From Streptomyces griseus (GTDB lineage: Bacteria > Actinomycetota > Actinomycetes > Streptomycetales > Streptomycetaceae): 64,000 bases of DNA. The DNA is taken from the NCBI RefSeq assembly GCF_900460065.1, contig NZ_UAVD01000037.1, positions 1 through 64,000 on the forward strand, written 5' to 3'. How positions within the stretch are numbered: position 1 is the first letter of the stretch; every line of letters starts with the position of its first letter. Below the pieces are notes generated by a model. It was not told the origin of the DNA. It searched no databases and worked only from the letters and a program-made list of their open reading frames with translations. The position numbers and the translations under genes are program-made. Positions 51,130-59,615 of the stretch are shown in pieces.

Positions 51130-52053
51130 TCACGCGTGCTGTGCGGTGGGCAGGAGGGCGGCAGCCAGCTCGCGCCACGCACGTTCGGGCAGTGAGAGGG
51201 GGTCGGCGGTGAGCACGTGCAGGCAGACGTGATCGGCTCCCGCGTCGAGGTGCTCCTGGACCCGTCGGCGGATCGCTCCTTCGTCCCCCTGGGCGACGAT
51301 CGCGTCCACCAGCCGTCGGCTCGGGCCGCTGATGTCCTCGTCGCCGAAGCCGAGCCGCCGTACGTTCGCCTCCTGGTGCGGCGCCAGGAGGTAGCCGGCG
51401 ACGTGTGCTGTGGCCACTTCGCGGGCGCGGGCGAGGTCGGTGTCGAGCACCACCGCCTGCTCCACCGCCAGGAGGGCTTCCGGTCCCATGATCCGGCGCG
51501 CCCGTTCGGTGTGCTCGGGGGGTACGAAGTAGGGGTGCGCGCCCCAGGTGTGCTCGGCGGCCAGCTGGAGCATCTTCGGGCCGAGGGCGGCCAGCACGCG
51601 GCGCGGAGCCGGGGCCGGAACGGGGCCGTGGGCCGGTACCGCGTCCATGGCCCGCAGGTAGGCGCGCATGGTGGTCACCGCCCGGCCGCGCGCCGGCAGG
51701 GGATAGCCGTCCCGTTCGTGGACGGTGTCGTCGACGCGGTGTCCGCCCAGGCCGAGTAGGTAGCGCCCGGGGAACGCCTCGCCCAGGGCCCGTGTCGCGG
51801 TGGCGGTGGCGATCGGGTCGCGGAACGCGATGTTGGCGATGCCGGAGGCGACGACGATGCGCTGAGTCGCCGACAGCAACAGCCACGCCTGGCCGACCGT
51901 ATCGCGGCCGAACGCCTCCCCGTACCAGATGGCCCCGTAACCCAACTCCTCGATCTCCGCGACCGATTCGCGTACCCGCTCGGCCGGCTGTCCGTCATAG
52001 GCGGTGGTCCAGATCCCGACGCGGCCCAGCTCGGTCCGTCCGCTGTCCGTCAT
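51130..52053 (-). CDS. LLM-class F420-dependent oxidoreductase
   Basis: A 307-residue enzyme of the luciferase-like/F420 family. It begins LGRVGIWTTAYDGQPAERV and has ELGYGAIWYGEAFGRDTV, SATQRIVVASGIANIAFRD, LGLGGHRVDDT and the C-terminal DAGADHVCLHVL, all typical of TIGR03620-like members. It probably hydrogenates or oxidises a small substrate with reduced F420. The ATG at 52053 has GAGGAG 6 nt upstream. It is divergent from TetR with operators between them. Confidence 0.87.
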   Translation of the reverse strand: MTDSGRTELGRVGIWTTAYDGQPAERVRESVAEIEELGYGAIWYGEAFGRDTVGQAWLLLSATQRIVVASGIANIAFRDPIATATATRALGEAFPGRYLLGLGGHRVDDTVHERDGYPLPARGRAVTTMRAYLRAMDAVPAHGPVPAPAPRRVLAALGPKMLQLAAEHTWGAHPYFVPPEHTERARRIMGPEALLAVEQAVVLDTDLARAREVATAHVAGYLLAPHQEANVRRLGFGDEDISGPSRRLVDAIVAQGDEGAIRRRVQEHLDAGADHVCLHVLTADPLSLPERAWRELAAALLPTAQHA

Positions 52054-52078
52054 GTGCACTCCTCGGGCCAAGGCATTC

Positions 52079-52093
52079 CGGAGAGGTTCTCCG
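52079..52093. promoter_or_regulatory. TetR operator 1
   Basis: CGGAGA-GGT-TCTCCG is a perfect 15-bp dyad, 26 nt before the oxidoreductase ATG. An identical-arm copy lies 34 nt away. The arms fit the size of a TetR dimer site. Confidence 0.7.
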
Positions 52094-52105
52094 TTTGGCG
52101 CACGC

Positions 52106-52112
52106 TACTATA
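52106..52112. promoter_or_regulatory. Candidate -10 region between the two operators
   Basis: TACTATA reads TACTAT on the plus strand and TATAGT on the minus strand, both plausible -10 hexamers for the TetR or the oxidoreductase. It is placed exactly between the two operators, so TetR binding would block transcription in either direction. No -35 element is clear. Confidence 0.4.
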
Positions 52113-52127
52113 CGGAGAAGCTCTCCG
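52113..52127. promoter_or_regulatory. TetR operator 2
   Basis: CGGAGA-AGC-TCTCCG is a perfect 15-bp dyad with the same arms as operator 1. A half-site CTCTCCG follows at 52133-52139, near the TetR start. Confidence 0.7.
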
Positions 52128-52161
52128 CTTGGCTCTCCGGGTTCGACCGAAAGACGGGACG

Positions 52162-52755
52162 ATGACGACTGCACACGGGCACGGCTCCGCGCGGCGACCA
52201 CCGCGCGCCGATGCGCGACTCAACCGGGAACGTCTCATCGCCACGGCACAGGACGTGTTCGCCGAAGCGGGGCCGGAGGCGTCCCTCAACGAGATCGCCC
52301 GCCGGGCCGGCGTCGGCCCGGGGACCCTCTACCGCCACTTCCCCAACCGCTTCGCCCTGCTGACCGCTGTCCTCAGGGACCGGATCGAGGCGCTGTGCGG
52401 GCTGGCGGAGACGCTGCTCGCCTCGGAATCGGCCGACGACGCGCTCGCGCGGTGGCTGCGCGCGTTTCTCGTCCACGCCCGGGTCGACCAAGGGCTGGGG
52501 GGCGCGGTGATGACCGAGGACCCGGACGCGCTGGGGCTCGACTGCCATCGTCTGATTCTCGACGCGGCAGCCGGTCTTCTCGCCCGGGCCCAGCGGCGGG
52601 GAACGGCGCGCCCCGACCTGACCGCCGACGACCTGGTCCGGCTCGTCGTCGGGATCGCGCTGTCCACTGCTCACGGCACCGACTCGACACAGCCCGACCG
52701 GCTGCTCGGTCTGGTGCTCGATGCCACGTACGGGACACCGCTTCGCAACGGGTGA
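52162..52755 (+). CDS. TetR/AcrR-family transcriptional repressor
   Basis: A 197-residue TetR protein. The N-terminal helix-turn-helix is ASLNEIARRAGVGPGTLYRHFPNRFALL, and the rest is the helical ligand-binding domain. The ATG at 52162 lacks a strong ribosome binding site. Divergent placement from the oxidoreductase and the two dyads between them make autoregulation and control of that gene likely. Ligand unknown. Confidence 0.9.
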   Translation: MTTAHGHGSARRPPRADARLNRERLIATAQDVFAEAGPEASLNEIARRAGVGPGTLYRHFPNRFALLTAVLRDRIEALCGLAETLLASESADDALARWLRAFLVHARVDQGLGGAVMTEDPDALGLDCHRLILDAAAGLLARAQRRGTARPDLTADDLVRLVVGIALSTAHGTDSTQPDRLLGLVLDATYGTPLRNG

Positions 52756-52929
52756 CCGCGACGAAGGCCTCCGCACGCCAGGTCCTGCTCGCGTGTGCGC
52801 GTGACCCCGAACGCCGAAGGCGTCCACGGAGTTCGCCGGCGTCTCGGCCGGGCACCGCCCGGGCGGGCCGCGTCCGGGCGGTTCGCGTCCGGGGGGTGAG
52901 CGGCACGCCGCGGGGGCGCTGTCGAGCGA

Positions 52930-54051
52930 TCAGCCTCGACGGCAGCGCACGCGGAGATCCGAAATCACGGCCTTCTCCCGCGCGTTGACGTCACCGTCCA
53001 CCGAGGCCACCTGTTCGGCCACGTCGAGGAGGTCGCTCAGATCCCCTGGCTCCGCGTCCAGGCGTCGCCACACCTCGGAGGCGTCGACGTCGACGAGCCG
53101 AGCGAGTCGTTCGTCGACGATCTGGTGCCGCTCCCGGACCAGCCTCACCAGATGGCGCATCAACAGTGCCTCGTCGTCCGCGATCGTGCGGTTCGCTCTG
53201 ATGACGAGCCACGCCACCCACAGCATCGACCGCGGGTGCCGACTCCGGCTGCTCAGCCCTTCGGCGACTTCGATCACCCGAGCCTCGTTCCGGAAGACCG
53301 CTTGCGCGTGCCGCCCCGCGACCAGCGTCGTGTAGCGGTTCAGCACCACCGCGAGGGGCACGCCGACGAGGGGAATGCCGATCTTGATGACGTTGCGCTG
53401 GAGAAGGTACTTCCCGACGAACGGGAGCCCCTTCGCGGCGTTCAGCACCCCCTTGGAGTAGAAGCGTTTGATCACCGGCCGCACGACGACCGGAACCGCC
53501 TTGGCCACACCTTCCCGGGCCACTTCCCCGCTCTTGATCGTGAAGGCCACGCGTATGAGCTTCCACAGGTCATCGGGGTCGGACAGGTCGAGCGGGACCC
53601 GGTAGAGGACCGCGATGTCGTGGGCCAGACGGAGCTGGAGCCGGGTGGTGAACGCGACATCGACCATCAGCGTCGCGACGGCGGCCGGGACGGTCGCCGG
53701 TGAGGCCCCGCCGAGGGTCCCGATGGTGGAGGCGACGGCCGCGGTGTAGGCCCCGGCGGAGAGGCCGCCTTCGAGCGCGGCGTACCGGGCCGCCATCTTG
53801 ATCCGCTGGTCGACGATGCCGTCCGGGGGTACGCCCTCGTACCGCTCCTGGAAGTACTGCCAGTCGGCCTTCGCCGTGTAGGAACTCATGGCCTGGGCGC
53901 AGAGCTTGGTGAACCAGTTGCCGGACTTGATGTCGTCGGCACTGAGGCCTTTGACGAACTCGCGTATCTCGGAACGCTCCTGCTCGACGGTCTCCCGGGC
54001 GGCACGGGTGTCGGCGTCGTCGTCGCCGGCGTCGATCACGGCTTCTGTCAT
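52930..54051 (-). CDS. EcsC-like/TerB-like protein of unknown function
   Basis: A 373-residue protein. Residues ~90-230 have a hydrophobic glycine-rich segment (AARYAALEGGLSAGAYTAAV, then IGTLGGASPATVPAAVATLMVDVAF) resembling EcsC-family proteins that associate with membranes. The C-terminal part (~300-373) has DLLDVAEQVASVDGDVNAREKAVISDLRV, which resembles the TerB-type D/E-rich helical domain. The ATG at 54051 has GGGAGA. I can place it only as likely membrane-associated. The 174-nt gap on its 3' side (52756-52929) shows no clear element. Confidence 0.65.
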   Translation of the reverse strand: MTEAVIDAGDDDADTRAARETVEQERSEIREFVKGLSADDIKSGNWFTKLCAQAMSSYTAKADWQYFQERYEGVPPDGIVDQRIKMAARYAALEGGLSAGAYTAAVASTIGTLGGASPATVPAAVATLMVDVAFTTRLQLRLAHDIAVLYRVPLDLSDPDDLWKLIRVAFTIKSGEVAREGVAKAVPVVVRPVIKRFYSKGVLNAAKGLPFVGKYLLQRNVIKIGIPLVGVPLAVVLNRYTTLVAGRHAQAVFRNEARVIEVAEGLSSRSRHPRSMLWVAWLVIRANRTIADDEALLMRHLVRLVRERHQIVDERLARLVDVDASEVWRRLDAEPGDLSDLLDVAEQVASVDGDVNAREKAVISDLRVRCRRG

Positions 54052-54440
54052 GGTGGGTTCTCCCGGGTCGGTGTCCGTCGGGACGGCTGGTTCTTGTGCG
54101 GGCCGCAACCGCCGAGCAGGACACCGCACGAAGAAGTGGTCGCGCGTCCGGCCCCGCGTGAACCGGTCGAAGTCATCACGGGCGAACGGCGGGAACGCCG
54201 GGCGGTCCGAGACCCGGCCCGGCCGACGACCGCGGTCTGTGCCGTGCGCGTGTCCTCTTCCTCTGCGTACCGCACGGGGCTCCTGGTGGCGGATGGTGGC
54301 TGGTTGGCCGCTCGGTGCGGCGCGGAACGGGTTCTCGCACGGATACCGAAGACGCCCATGGCGTTGGGCGGATGCGGCTCCCTGCGAGGTACGGGCACGG
54401 GTGCGGCTGGGCTGCGCTCCGGGAGCCGAGTCCGATCGGG

Positions 54441-54458
54441 CCGATGCCGATGCCGATG
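54441..54458. repeat. Short hexanucleotide repeat (CCGATG)x3
   Basis: Three exact tandem CCGATG units. On the minus strand it would encode alternating Gly-Ile in an unsupported frame. It is probably a slippage-derived microsatellite. Confidence 0.5.
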
Positions 54459-54635
54459 CCGAAGTCGAGGTTTTTGACGGTGCCATCACGGGTCAGTGTG
54501 AGCACGGCGGGTTTCGGATCACCCGGGCGGCGATCCCGGCGATGACCTGCGCGCCGATGGCGGGCCTCCCCCTTTTCTTCACCTGCCGCATGCGAGGCGG
54601 GCACCTTCTCCGGAAGCGTATACCGCGAGCCGATC

Positions 54636-54660
54636 GTCCACATGGCGTACTTCTGTGGAC
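54636..54660. promoter_or_regulatory. Dyad upstream of the TPR gene
   Basis: GTCCACA (54636-54642) and TGTGGAC (54654-54660) are perfect 7-bp arms 11 nt apart, ending about 100 nt before the GTG start. It may be an operator. Confidence 0.35.
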
Positions 54661-54758
54661 ATCGCCAACACGTCGCGTTTCGGCCGTCTCTGTCGCGCGA
54701 TCGACGTGCGGAGGTCGCCACGGAGAGACGTCACCGCCGTTCGCTAAGGTGCCGTGGC

Positions 54759-56126
54759 GTGGACGTTGCTGATCTCGACCGCCAGGTCCGGACCCTGTCC
54801 GGCTGTATCCCGCCGCAGTTGGCCGACCGGCTCCTTGGGCTCGGTCATGAACAGGACGTGGAGTCCCTGGCAGGCCGGGGCGAATGGTTCTGCGCCCGGG
54901 CGTGGGCCCGGCTCCTCGGCGAGCGGGGCCGGCACGACCGTGCCCGGGACGTCCTCGCCCCGTACGTCGCCACGGGCTGGTGGCCGGCTGCCCGGGTGCA
55001 GGCAGAACTGCTGGAAGGCCGGGGGCGGGCGCTGGAGGCGATCGCGCTGACGCGCCCCTACGCGCGGGCCGGTGACCGGATGGCGCTCGACTTCGTGGGC
55101 CGCCTCATGGCCCGCCACGACCACGGCGCCGAAGCCTTCGACCTGCTGAGCCCGGGAGTCGAGGACTGGTTCCTCGCCGACGCGCTGGTGGACGTCGCCG
55201 AAGCGGCCGGCCGGGACGCGGAGGCCGCCGAGCTGCTGAGCGCCTGGATACCGGCCGACCACCGCTGCGACACCCCGTGGTGCTGCCGCAGCGGTCTGGA
55301 CCCCGACACCGCACTCGGTCTGCTCGCCCGGATCCGTGAGCGCCAGGGCCGCGTCGACGAGGCGATCGCCCTGCTGCGCGCCCGGAACGGCACCTCCGTC
55401 AACGGCCGGGACCAGCTCGCGGAGCTGCTGGCCCGACACGGCCGGATCGAGGAACTGCGGGCGTACGCGGCCTCCGACGTACACGGGCACGCCGCGCAGC
55501 GCCTGGCCGAAGTGCTGGAGGAGCGCGGCGACCTGGAGGGCGCGATCGCCGTCTACCGGCAGGAGAAGGCCGGTTCGAACCGCCGCTACCACGATCCCGT
55601 GCTGCTGGCCGGGCTGCTGTCCCGCCACGGCCGGGCCGACGAGGCGATCGCGGGATTGCGCGCGCAGGTGGACTCCCCGGGCGGGGCGGAGGACTGGGTC
55701 GTCGACGCGCTGTGCACCCTGTACGCCGAACACGGCCGTGCCCGGGAGGGTCTGGCCCACCTCGACGCCCTCAAGGAACGCCGCGGTGGACAGGAGGAGT
55801 GGGACTTCTTCCGGATGCGGCTTCCCCTGCTGGCCGACTGCGGCCTGCTCGACGAGGCGATCGAACTGGCGGGCGCGCACCACGAGGGCGCCTCCTGGTA
55901 CGCGGCCTGGTCCCTCTCCGACCTGCTGGCCGAGGCGGGCCGGGCCGAGGAGGCCGTCGCCGTCCTCGAACAGCACCCCGCGTCCAACGGTTCCGTCCTG
56001 GCCGAGCGCCTCATCGACCTCGGCCGTGTCGAAGACGCCGTACGGGTCCTCCGGAACCGGCCGGACCCCGAACCCGTCACCGACGATCCCTGGGACGGTG
56101 ACCGTTTTGACGCCCCGCCGTTCTGA
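54759..56126 (+). CDS. Tetratricopeptide-repeat-like protein
   Basis: A 455-residue helical-repeat protein. GTG at 54759 has AAGGTG 8 nt upstream; a longer frame from 54642 lacks a site. Repeated units of the form A-x-x-L-A-x-x-x-x-R-x-G-R-x-x-E/D-A appear throughout (LLARIRERQGRVDEAIALL, LAEVLEERGDLEGAIAVY, LLAEAGRAEEAVAVLE), so it is a TPR-like superhelix without a catalytic domain. TPR proteins mediate protein contacts; the partner is unknown. It ends 32 nt from the convergent STAND-like gene. Confidence 0.75.
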   Translation: MDVADLDRQVRTLSGCIPPQLADRLLGLGHEQDVESLAGRGEWFCARAWARLLGERGRHDRARDVLAPYVATGWWPAARVQAELLEGRGRALEAIALTRPYARAGDRMALDFVGRLMARHDHGAEAFDLLSPGVEDWFLADALVDVAEAAGRDAEAAELLSAWIPADHRCDTPWCCRSGLDPDTALGLLARIRERQGRVDEAIALLRARNGTSVNGRDQLAELLARHGRIEELRAYAASDVHGHAAQRLAEVLEERGDLEGAIAVYRQEKAGSNRRYHDPVLLAGLLSRHGRADEAIAGLRAQVDSPGGAEDWVVDALCTLYAEHGRAREGLAHLDALKERRGGQEEWDFFRMRLPLLADCGLLDEAIELAGAHHEGASWYAAWSLSDLLAEAGRAEEAVAVLEQHPASNGSVLAERLIDLGRVEDAVRVLRNRPDPEPVTDDPWDGDRFDAPPF

Positions 56127-56158
56127 CGCCGCTCCGCTGGGCCTGCCCGGGCTGCCCC

Positions 56159-58012
56159 TCAGGGAACGCTCTGTTCCGTCGCCAGTCCGAGACCCACCAG
56201 GTCCAGGCCGTGCCGGAGCCGCCGGAAGTAGGTGGCCCGGCTGATGTGGAGCTGCTGGGCGAGCCGCTGGTGGGTCCGCGGCCGTCCGAGGTAGTAGTGC
56301 TGGAGAATCCACCCGGCCTCGGCCTCCTCCCGCACCTCGCTGTCCGTCAGTCGCCGCACCGCCTCCCACAGGTCCGTGCGCAGTTCCGCCACCGTCCGGG
56401 GGCGCGGCGAGGAGAGCAGCGGGCTCTCGGCCAGCCGGGCCGGGTCGGCGATGTCGGCGAGGGCACGCGCCACCTCCTGGCCGGTCGGACGCGGGCCGCC
56501 GCGCATCCCCGAGGTGCGGGCGAGCCGCTCCGTCCAGTCGGGCAGCGCCGCGGAGCCGAAGTCCTGGCTGAAGATCTCGGGCTTGCGACCGCAGCGGTAG
56601 ACGTCGTCGGTGGTGGTGCCGTGACGCTGGAAGCGCAACCCGCGCAGGAGCCGCTGGTAGTCCGGGTTCGGGGTGGACACCGTCAGCAGCAGACCGCCGG
56701 TGATGACCTGGCGCAGCAGGCCGCGCAGCAGGTGCGCGTGGGCGCCCCGGTCGGGGCAGTAGGCCGCGCCGAGCAGCCACCCCCCGGTGCCGCGCGGGCG
56801 GCCGAGCAGCCGGTCCGTGTGCTGCTGGAGCAGGGGTTCCACAGAGTTCACGGTGCGTTCGGTGACCTGCTGGGTGTTCGTCAGGCCGATGATCCGGTCC
56901 CCGCCGTCGCGGATCAACTGGAAGCTGGCGGGGTCGTCGACGAGCCAGCGTTCCACCAGGCGGTCGGTCCAGCGCGTGTCCAGGCCGCCGTGCCGGGCCC
57001 ACTGGCGCATCAGGGTGCCGATGGCGTCGGCGTCGTCCGGGGTGGCTGTGTGGATCACGTCCCGGGTCACGCTGATGGGGAACATGGTCTCGCGGACGGC
57101 CTCGTCGTCGGCGAGGGCGATGATCCCCTCGGTGAGGCGGCTACGGCGGTCGGGGGCGGGTTCGTCGGCCAGCAGCTTCTTGCGGTGGGCCAGCGCGCCG
57201 GCCCACGCGCCGCGGTGCGCGGCGGGCCGACGCCAGCGGTGGGCCAGGTCGATGACCCCCCGGAAGGGCTCGGCGAGGGTCAACCCGAGTTCGGTGGGGA
57301 CGACCGGGCTGAGCCCGGCCAGGGTGTCGAACAGGTCCGGGTCGGCGTCGAGCAGTTCCTCGTCCGCCGCCCACACCGTGGCCAGCCGGACCAGGGCCTG
57401 CTGCCACGGCCCGGCGGGCCGCTCCCGGGAGAGCCGCTCCACGATCTCCCGGGCGGCGCCGTCCGCCACCGCCCCGGCCGCGGTCGGCGGCGCACCCGCG
57501 TGGACGGCCCGGCAGGCAGCGTCGGCGATCAGCGGGTTGCCCGCGGCGAGCCGGACGACCAGTTCGCGGCACCGCGCGTCGGTCACCCGCGCCTCCGTGG
57601 CCAGACGCCCGATCCGCGCGTCCGGCCACGGGCCGGTCTCCACGACCGCGACCCCCGTGTCGGCCCACCCCGGCCGGGCCAGTAAGGAGCGCCTGCTGAC
57701 CACGAGGACGGGCCTGCCGCTTCCCGGCGGGCGCAGCCGCAGCGGCTCCAGCGCGGCCAGGGCGTGGTCGCCGTCGGCGCTGTCCACGACCAGCGGAGCC
57801 CGGGTGCGCTCAAAGAGCGCGGTCGGCAGCCGGTCCAGGGCGCCGGGCCGGTCGAGGTCGAGGAGGGAGACGGGCCCGAGTCCGGCGGCCAACCGGGACT
57901 TCCCGCTGCCGAGCGGGCCGGTGAGATTGGCCAGGCCGCGGCTTGCCACCACCTCCCGCAAGGAGTCGGGCGTGGCTCGTACCGCCGGTGCGGCTGCGGG
58001 TGCCTCGGCCAT
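56159..58012 (-). CDS. STAND ATPase - GNAT-like - HTH regulator
   Basis: A 617-residue multi-domain protein. The N-terminal P-loop is LTGPLGSGKSRLAAGL (~29-44), with a hydrophobic Walker B-like APLVVDSADG, a VLVVSRRSLL sensor and the STAND-type AAGNPLIAD. Residues ~320-490 look like a GNAT fold: DDADAIGTLMRQWARHGG, DRIIGLTNTQQV, and LLRGLRFQRHGT at the place of the final GNAT motif. The C-terminus (~540-617) is a helix-turn-helix, RLAQQLHISRATYFRRL. This fits an ATP-dependent regulator with an acetyltransferase-like sensor domain. It faces the TPR gene and is divergent from the TrmB/LuxR-like regulator. Confidence 0.75.
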   Translation of the reverse strand: MAEAPAAAPAVRATPDSLREVVASRGLANLTGPLGSGKSRLAAGLGPVSLLDLDRPGALDRLPTALFERTRAPLVVDSADGDHALAALEPLRLRPPGSGRPVLVVSRRSLLARPGWADTGVAVVETGPWPDARIGRLATEARVTDARCRELVVRLAAGNPLIADAACRAVHAGAPPTAAGAVADGAAREIVERLSRERPAGPWQQALVRLATVWAADEELLDADPDLFDTLAGLSPVVPTELGLTLAEPFRGVIDLAHRWRRPAAHRGAWAGALAHRKKLLADEPAPDRRSRLTEGIIALADDEAVRETMFPISVTRDVIHTATPDDADAIGTLMRQWARHGGLDTRWTDRLVERWLVDDPASFQLIRDGGDRIIGLTNTQQVTERTVNSVEPLLQQHTDRLLGRPRGTGGWLLGAAYCPDRGAHAHLLRGLLRQVITGGLLLTVSTPNPDYQRLLRGLRFQRHGTTTDDVYRCGRKPEIFSQDFGSAALPDWTERLARTSGMRGGPRPTGQEVARALADIADPARLAESPLLSSPRPRTVAELRTDLWEAVRRLTDSEVREEAEAGWILQHYYLGRPRTHQRLAQQLHISRATYFRRLRHGLDLVGLGLATEQSVP

Positions 58013-58201
58013 CGGACCTCCAGATCACTTCGGTGCGCGGGCTCCTTCCTAGCGATCGAAGGCCATTCGTACAAGTGGTCGCACCATCCTGAACTTCCGT
58101 GGTACCAGCGGGTCGTGAGACTTCGGTGAGACCCTCACGCCCCGTCTCCCCGGGCAGACTTGGGCTTCGTCGTTCCGCCGGACATGTTCAAGGGAAGGGC
58201 C

Positions 58202-59215
58202 ATGGGGACCTATACGATGTCGCCACTCGGTCTGAGCAGCACCGAGGAAGCGGTGTACCGGTATTTCCTGCGGAATCCTGGCGCCGCCGTCCGGGACGCG
58301 GGCACCGCCGCGCCGATGGACGGGGAGGGCGTGCACCGGGCCGCGGCGCGGCTGCGCGACCAGGGGCTGCTGCACGGGAGCGAGGCGCGGACCTGGGCCA
58401 CGGACCCGGGGGTCGTGGTGGCCCGGCTGGCGGAGGAGCAGCTGGACGCCGCCTACCGGACGCTGCGCCGCCTCGCCGACCCGCGGCCGATCCTGCGCTC
58501 CCTGTGGCGGGACGTGCCCGGCCCCTCCTCGGCGGGCGGCGGGGGCGTCGACGCGGGCTCCGCGATCGCCTTCGACCGCCTGGACGACCTGGGGCAGGTC
58601 CTCGCCCGGATCGACCGGGCGGCCTTCCACGCCGACGCCGAGATCCTGGCGGCGGTGCCCAACCGGGCCCTGGTGCCGCTGGGCACGGCCCACACGCTCT
58701 CCCTCGGCCTGCGCTGCCTGCGGCGCGGCGTCCGGGTGCGGACCCTGGTGGGGAGCGAGGCTCCGGCGCCCCGGACCGGGGCGGACGACCTCCGGCGGCT
58801 GCGCTCGCACGGTGCGGAGGTCAGGGTCGCGGAGGGGCTCTCGGAACTGGTGCTGGTCTACGACCGGCGCACCGCGCTGGTCCCCGTCGACGCGCACGAC
58901 ATCGACCGGGGCGTGCTGTGGATCGAGGAGAGCGGCCCGGTGAGCAGTCTCGTCACCCTCTTCGAACGGTTGTGGGCGGCCGGGACGGACCTCGCCGACC
59001 CTCCCGCTCCGGAGCCGGACACCGACAGCCCCACCGGGACCCAGCGCACGGTGCTGCTCCTCATGTGCACCGCCACCAAGGACGAGGCGGGCGCCCGGGC
59101 CGCGGGCATGTCGCTGCGCACCTACCGGCGCCATGTCTCCGATCTGCTGGCCCTGCTGGGCGCGCGCAGCAGGGCCCAGGCGGCGCTGCTGGCCCGCGAA
59201 CGCGGCTGGGTGTGA
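58202..59215 (+). CDS. TrmB/LuxR-type transcriptional regulator
   Basis: A 337-residue regulator. The N-terminal winged helix resembles TrmB (SSTEEAVYRYFLRN, RAAARLRDQGLL). The middle (~100-265) resembles a TrmB/PLD-like sensing domain. The C-terminal LuxR-type HTH is ARAAGMSLRTYRRHVSDLLALLGARSRAQAALLA. The ATG at 58202 has AAGGGAAGGG; upstream starts are less likely. It is convergent with the exporter operon and divergent from the STAND-like gene. Such regulators often control specialised metabolism in Streptomyces; the link here is inferred. Confidence 0.82.
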   Translation: MGTYTMSPLGLSSTEEAVYRYFLRNPGAAVRDAGTAAPMDGEGVHRAAARLRDQGLLHGSEARTWATDPGVVVARLAEEQLDAAYRTLRRLADPRPILRSLWRDVPGPSSAGGGGVDAGSAIAFDRLDDLGQVLARIDRAAFHADAEILAAVPNRALVPLGTAHTLSLGLRCLRRGVRVRTLVGSEAPAPRTGADDLRRLRSHGAEVRVAEGLSELVLVYDRRTALVPVDAHDIDRGVLWIEESGPVSSLVTLFERLWAAGTDLADPPAPEPDTDSPTGTQRTVLLLMCTATKDEAGARAAGMSLRTYRRHVSDLLALLGARSRAQAALLARERGWV

Positions 59216-59224
59216 CCTCGGGCC

Positions 59225-59270
59225 CGTGGCCCGCGCACCGGTGCCGGGCGGCACCGGTGCGCGGGCCACG
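59225..59270. terminator. Very strong bidirectional terminator
   Basis: A 21-bp perfect stem (59225-59245 with 59250-59270) with a 4-nt GGGC loop, 9 nt after the regulator's stop and 3 nt after the end of the possible last ORF of the convergent operon. It is the longest perfect hairpin I found in the window. Confidence 0.85.
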
Positions 59271-59273
59271 TCG

Positions 59274-59615
59274 TCATGCGGCCGGGGTCCCCGCGCCGAC
59301 CGGTGTCCCCGCGCCGACCGGGCCGAGCGCGGGCAGCGGCCGGCCGGTCTCCGTCCGAGGGGCCTCCGGCCCGCCGGTCTCCGTCCGGCCGGGGGGTCGG
59401 TCGGCCGGAGAGCGGGAACTCCGCCTCGCCCGCGGCCGGGCCGCACCGGTACCGCGACAGTCACCGGGTCTCGCCGGGCGGCAGGGTCCCCCGGCGGGGC
59501 GAGCAGGCCCGTTCGCCCCGCCGCCCACGACCGCCGTGCTCGCCGCGCTGCCCACGACCGCCGTGCTCGCCGCGCTGCCCACGACCGGCGGGCCCGCCGC
59601 GCCCGCCGTCCTCAC
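59274..59615 (-). CDS. Possible last ORF of the operon with VVGSAASTA repeats
   Basis: A GTG start overlaps the exporter stop (GTGA) and the 113-residue frame ends 3 nt before the strong terminator. The N-terminus has two exact 9-residue repeats, VVGSAASTA, and a third partial copy. The rest is Arg/Pro/Gly-rich with two cysteines (GGPCRPARPGDCRG). The first 36 codons have full third-position GC but later ones do not, so it may be a real repeat protein with a decayed tail, or a non-coding 3' region. No family is recognised. Confidence 0.35.
   Translation of the reverse strand: MRTAGAAGPPVVGSAASTAVVGSAASTAVVGGGANGPARPAGGPCRPARPGDCRGTGAARPRARRSSRSPADRPPGRTETGGPEAPRTETGRPLPALGPVGAGTPVGAGTPAA
59524..59587. 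repeat. 27-bp tandem repeat, 2.4 copies
   Basis: Two exact 27-bp units (59524-59550 and 59551-59577) followed by 10 matching bases of a third. The period is a multiple of three, so it preserves the minus-strand reading frame of the possible repeat ORF. Confidence 0.8.

Larger units (their letters stand above)
54052..54758. other. Gene-free 707-nt region
   Basis: It holds the promoter zone of the EcsC-like gene at left and the TPR gene at right. A hexanucleotide repeat and one dyad are listed separately. Frames crossing it give Arg/Pro-rich peptides without recognisable domains, and one minus-strand frame carries a short GI-repeat stretch. I see no supported gene. Confidence 0.5.

Noticed and set aside
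54176..54721. Minus-strand frame with a Gly-Ile repeat
   Set aside because: The GI repeat arises from the CCGATG microsatellite. No start with a good site and no recognisable domain.
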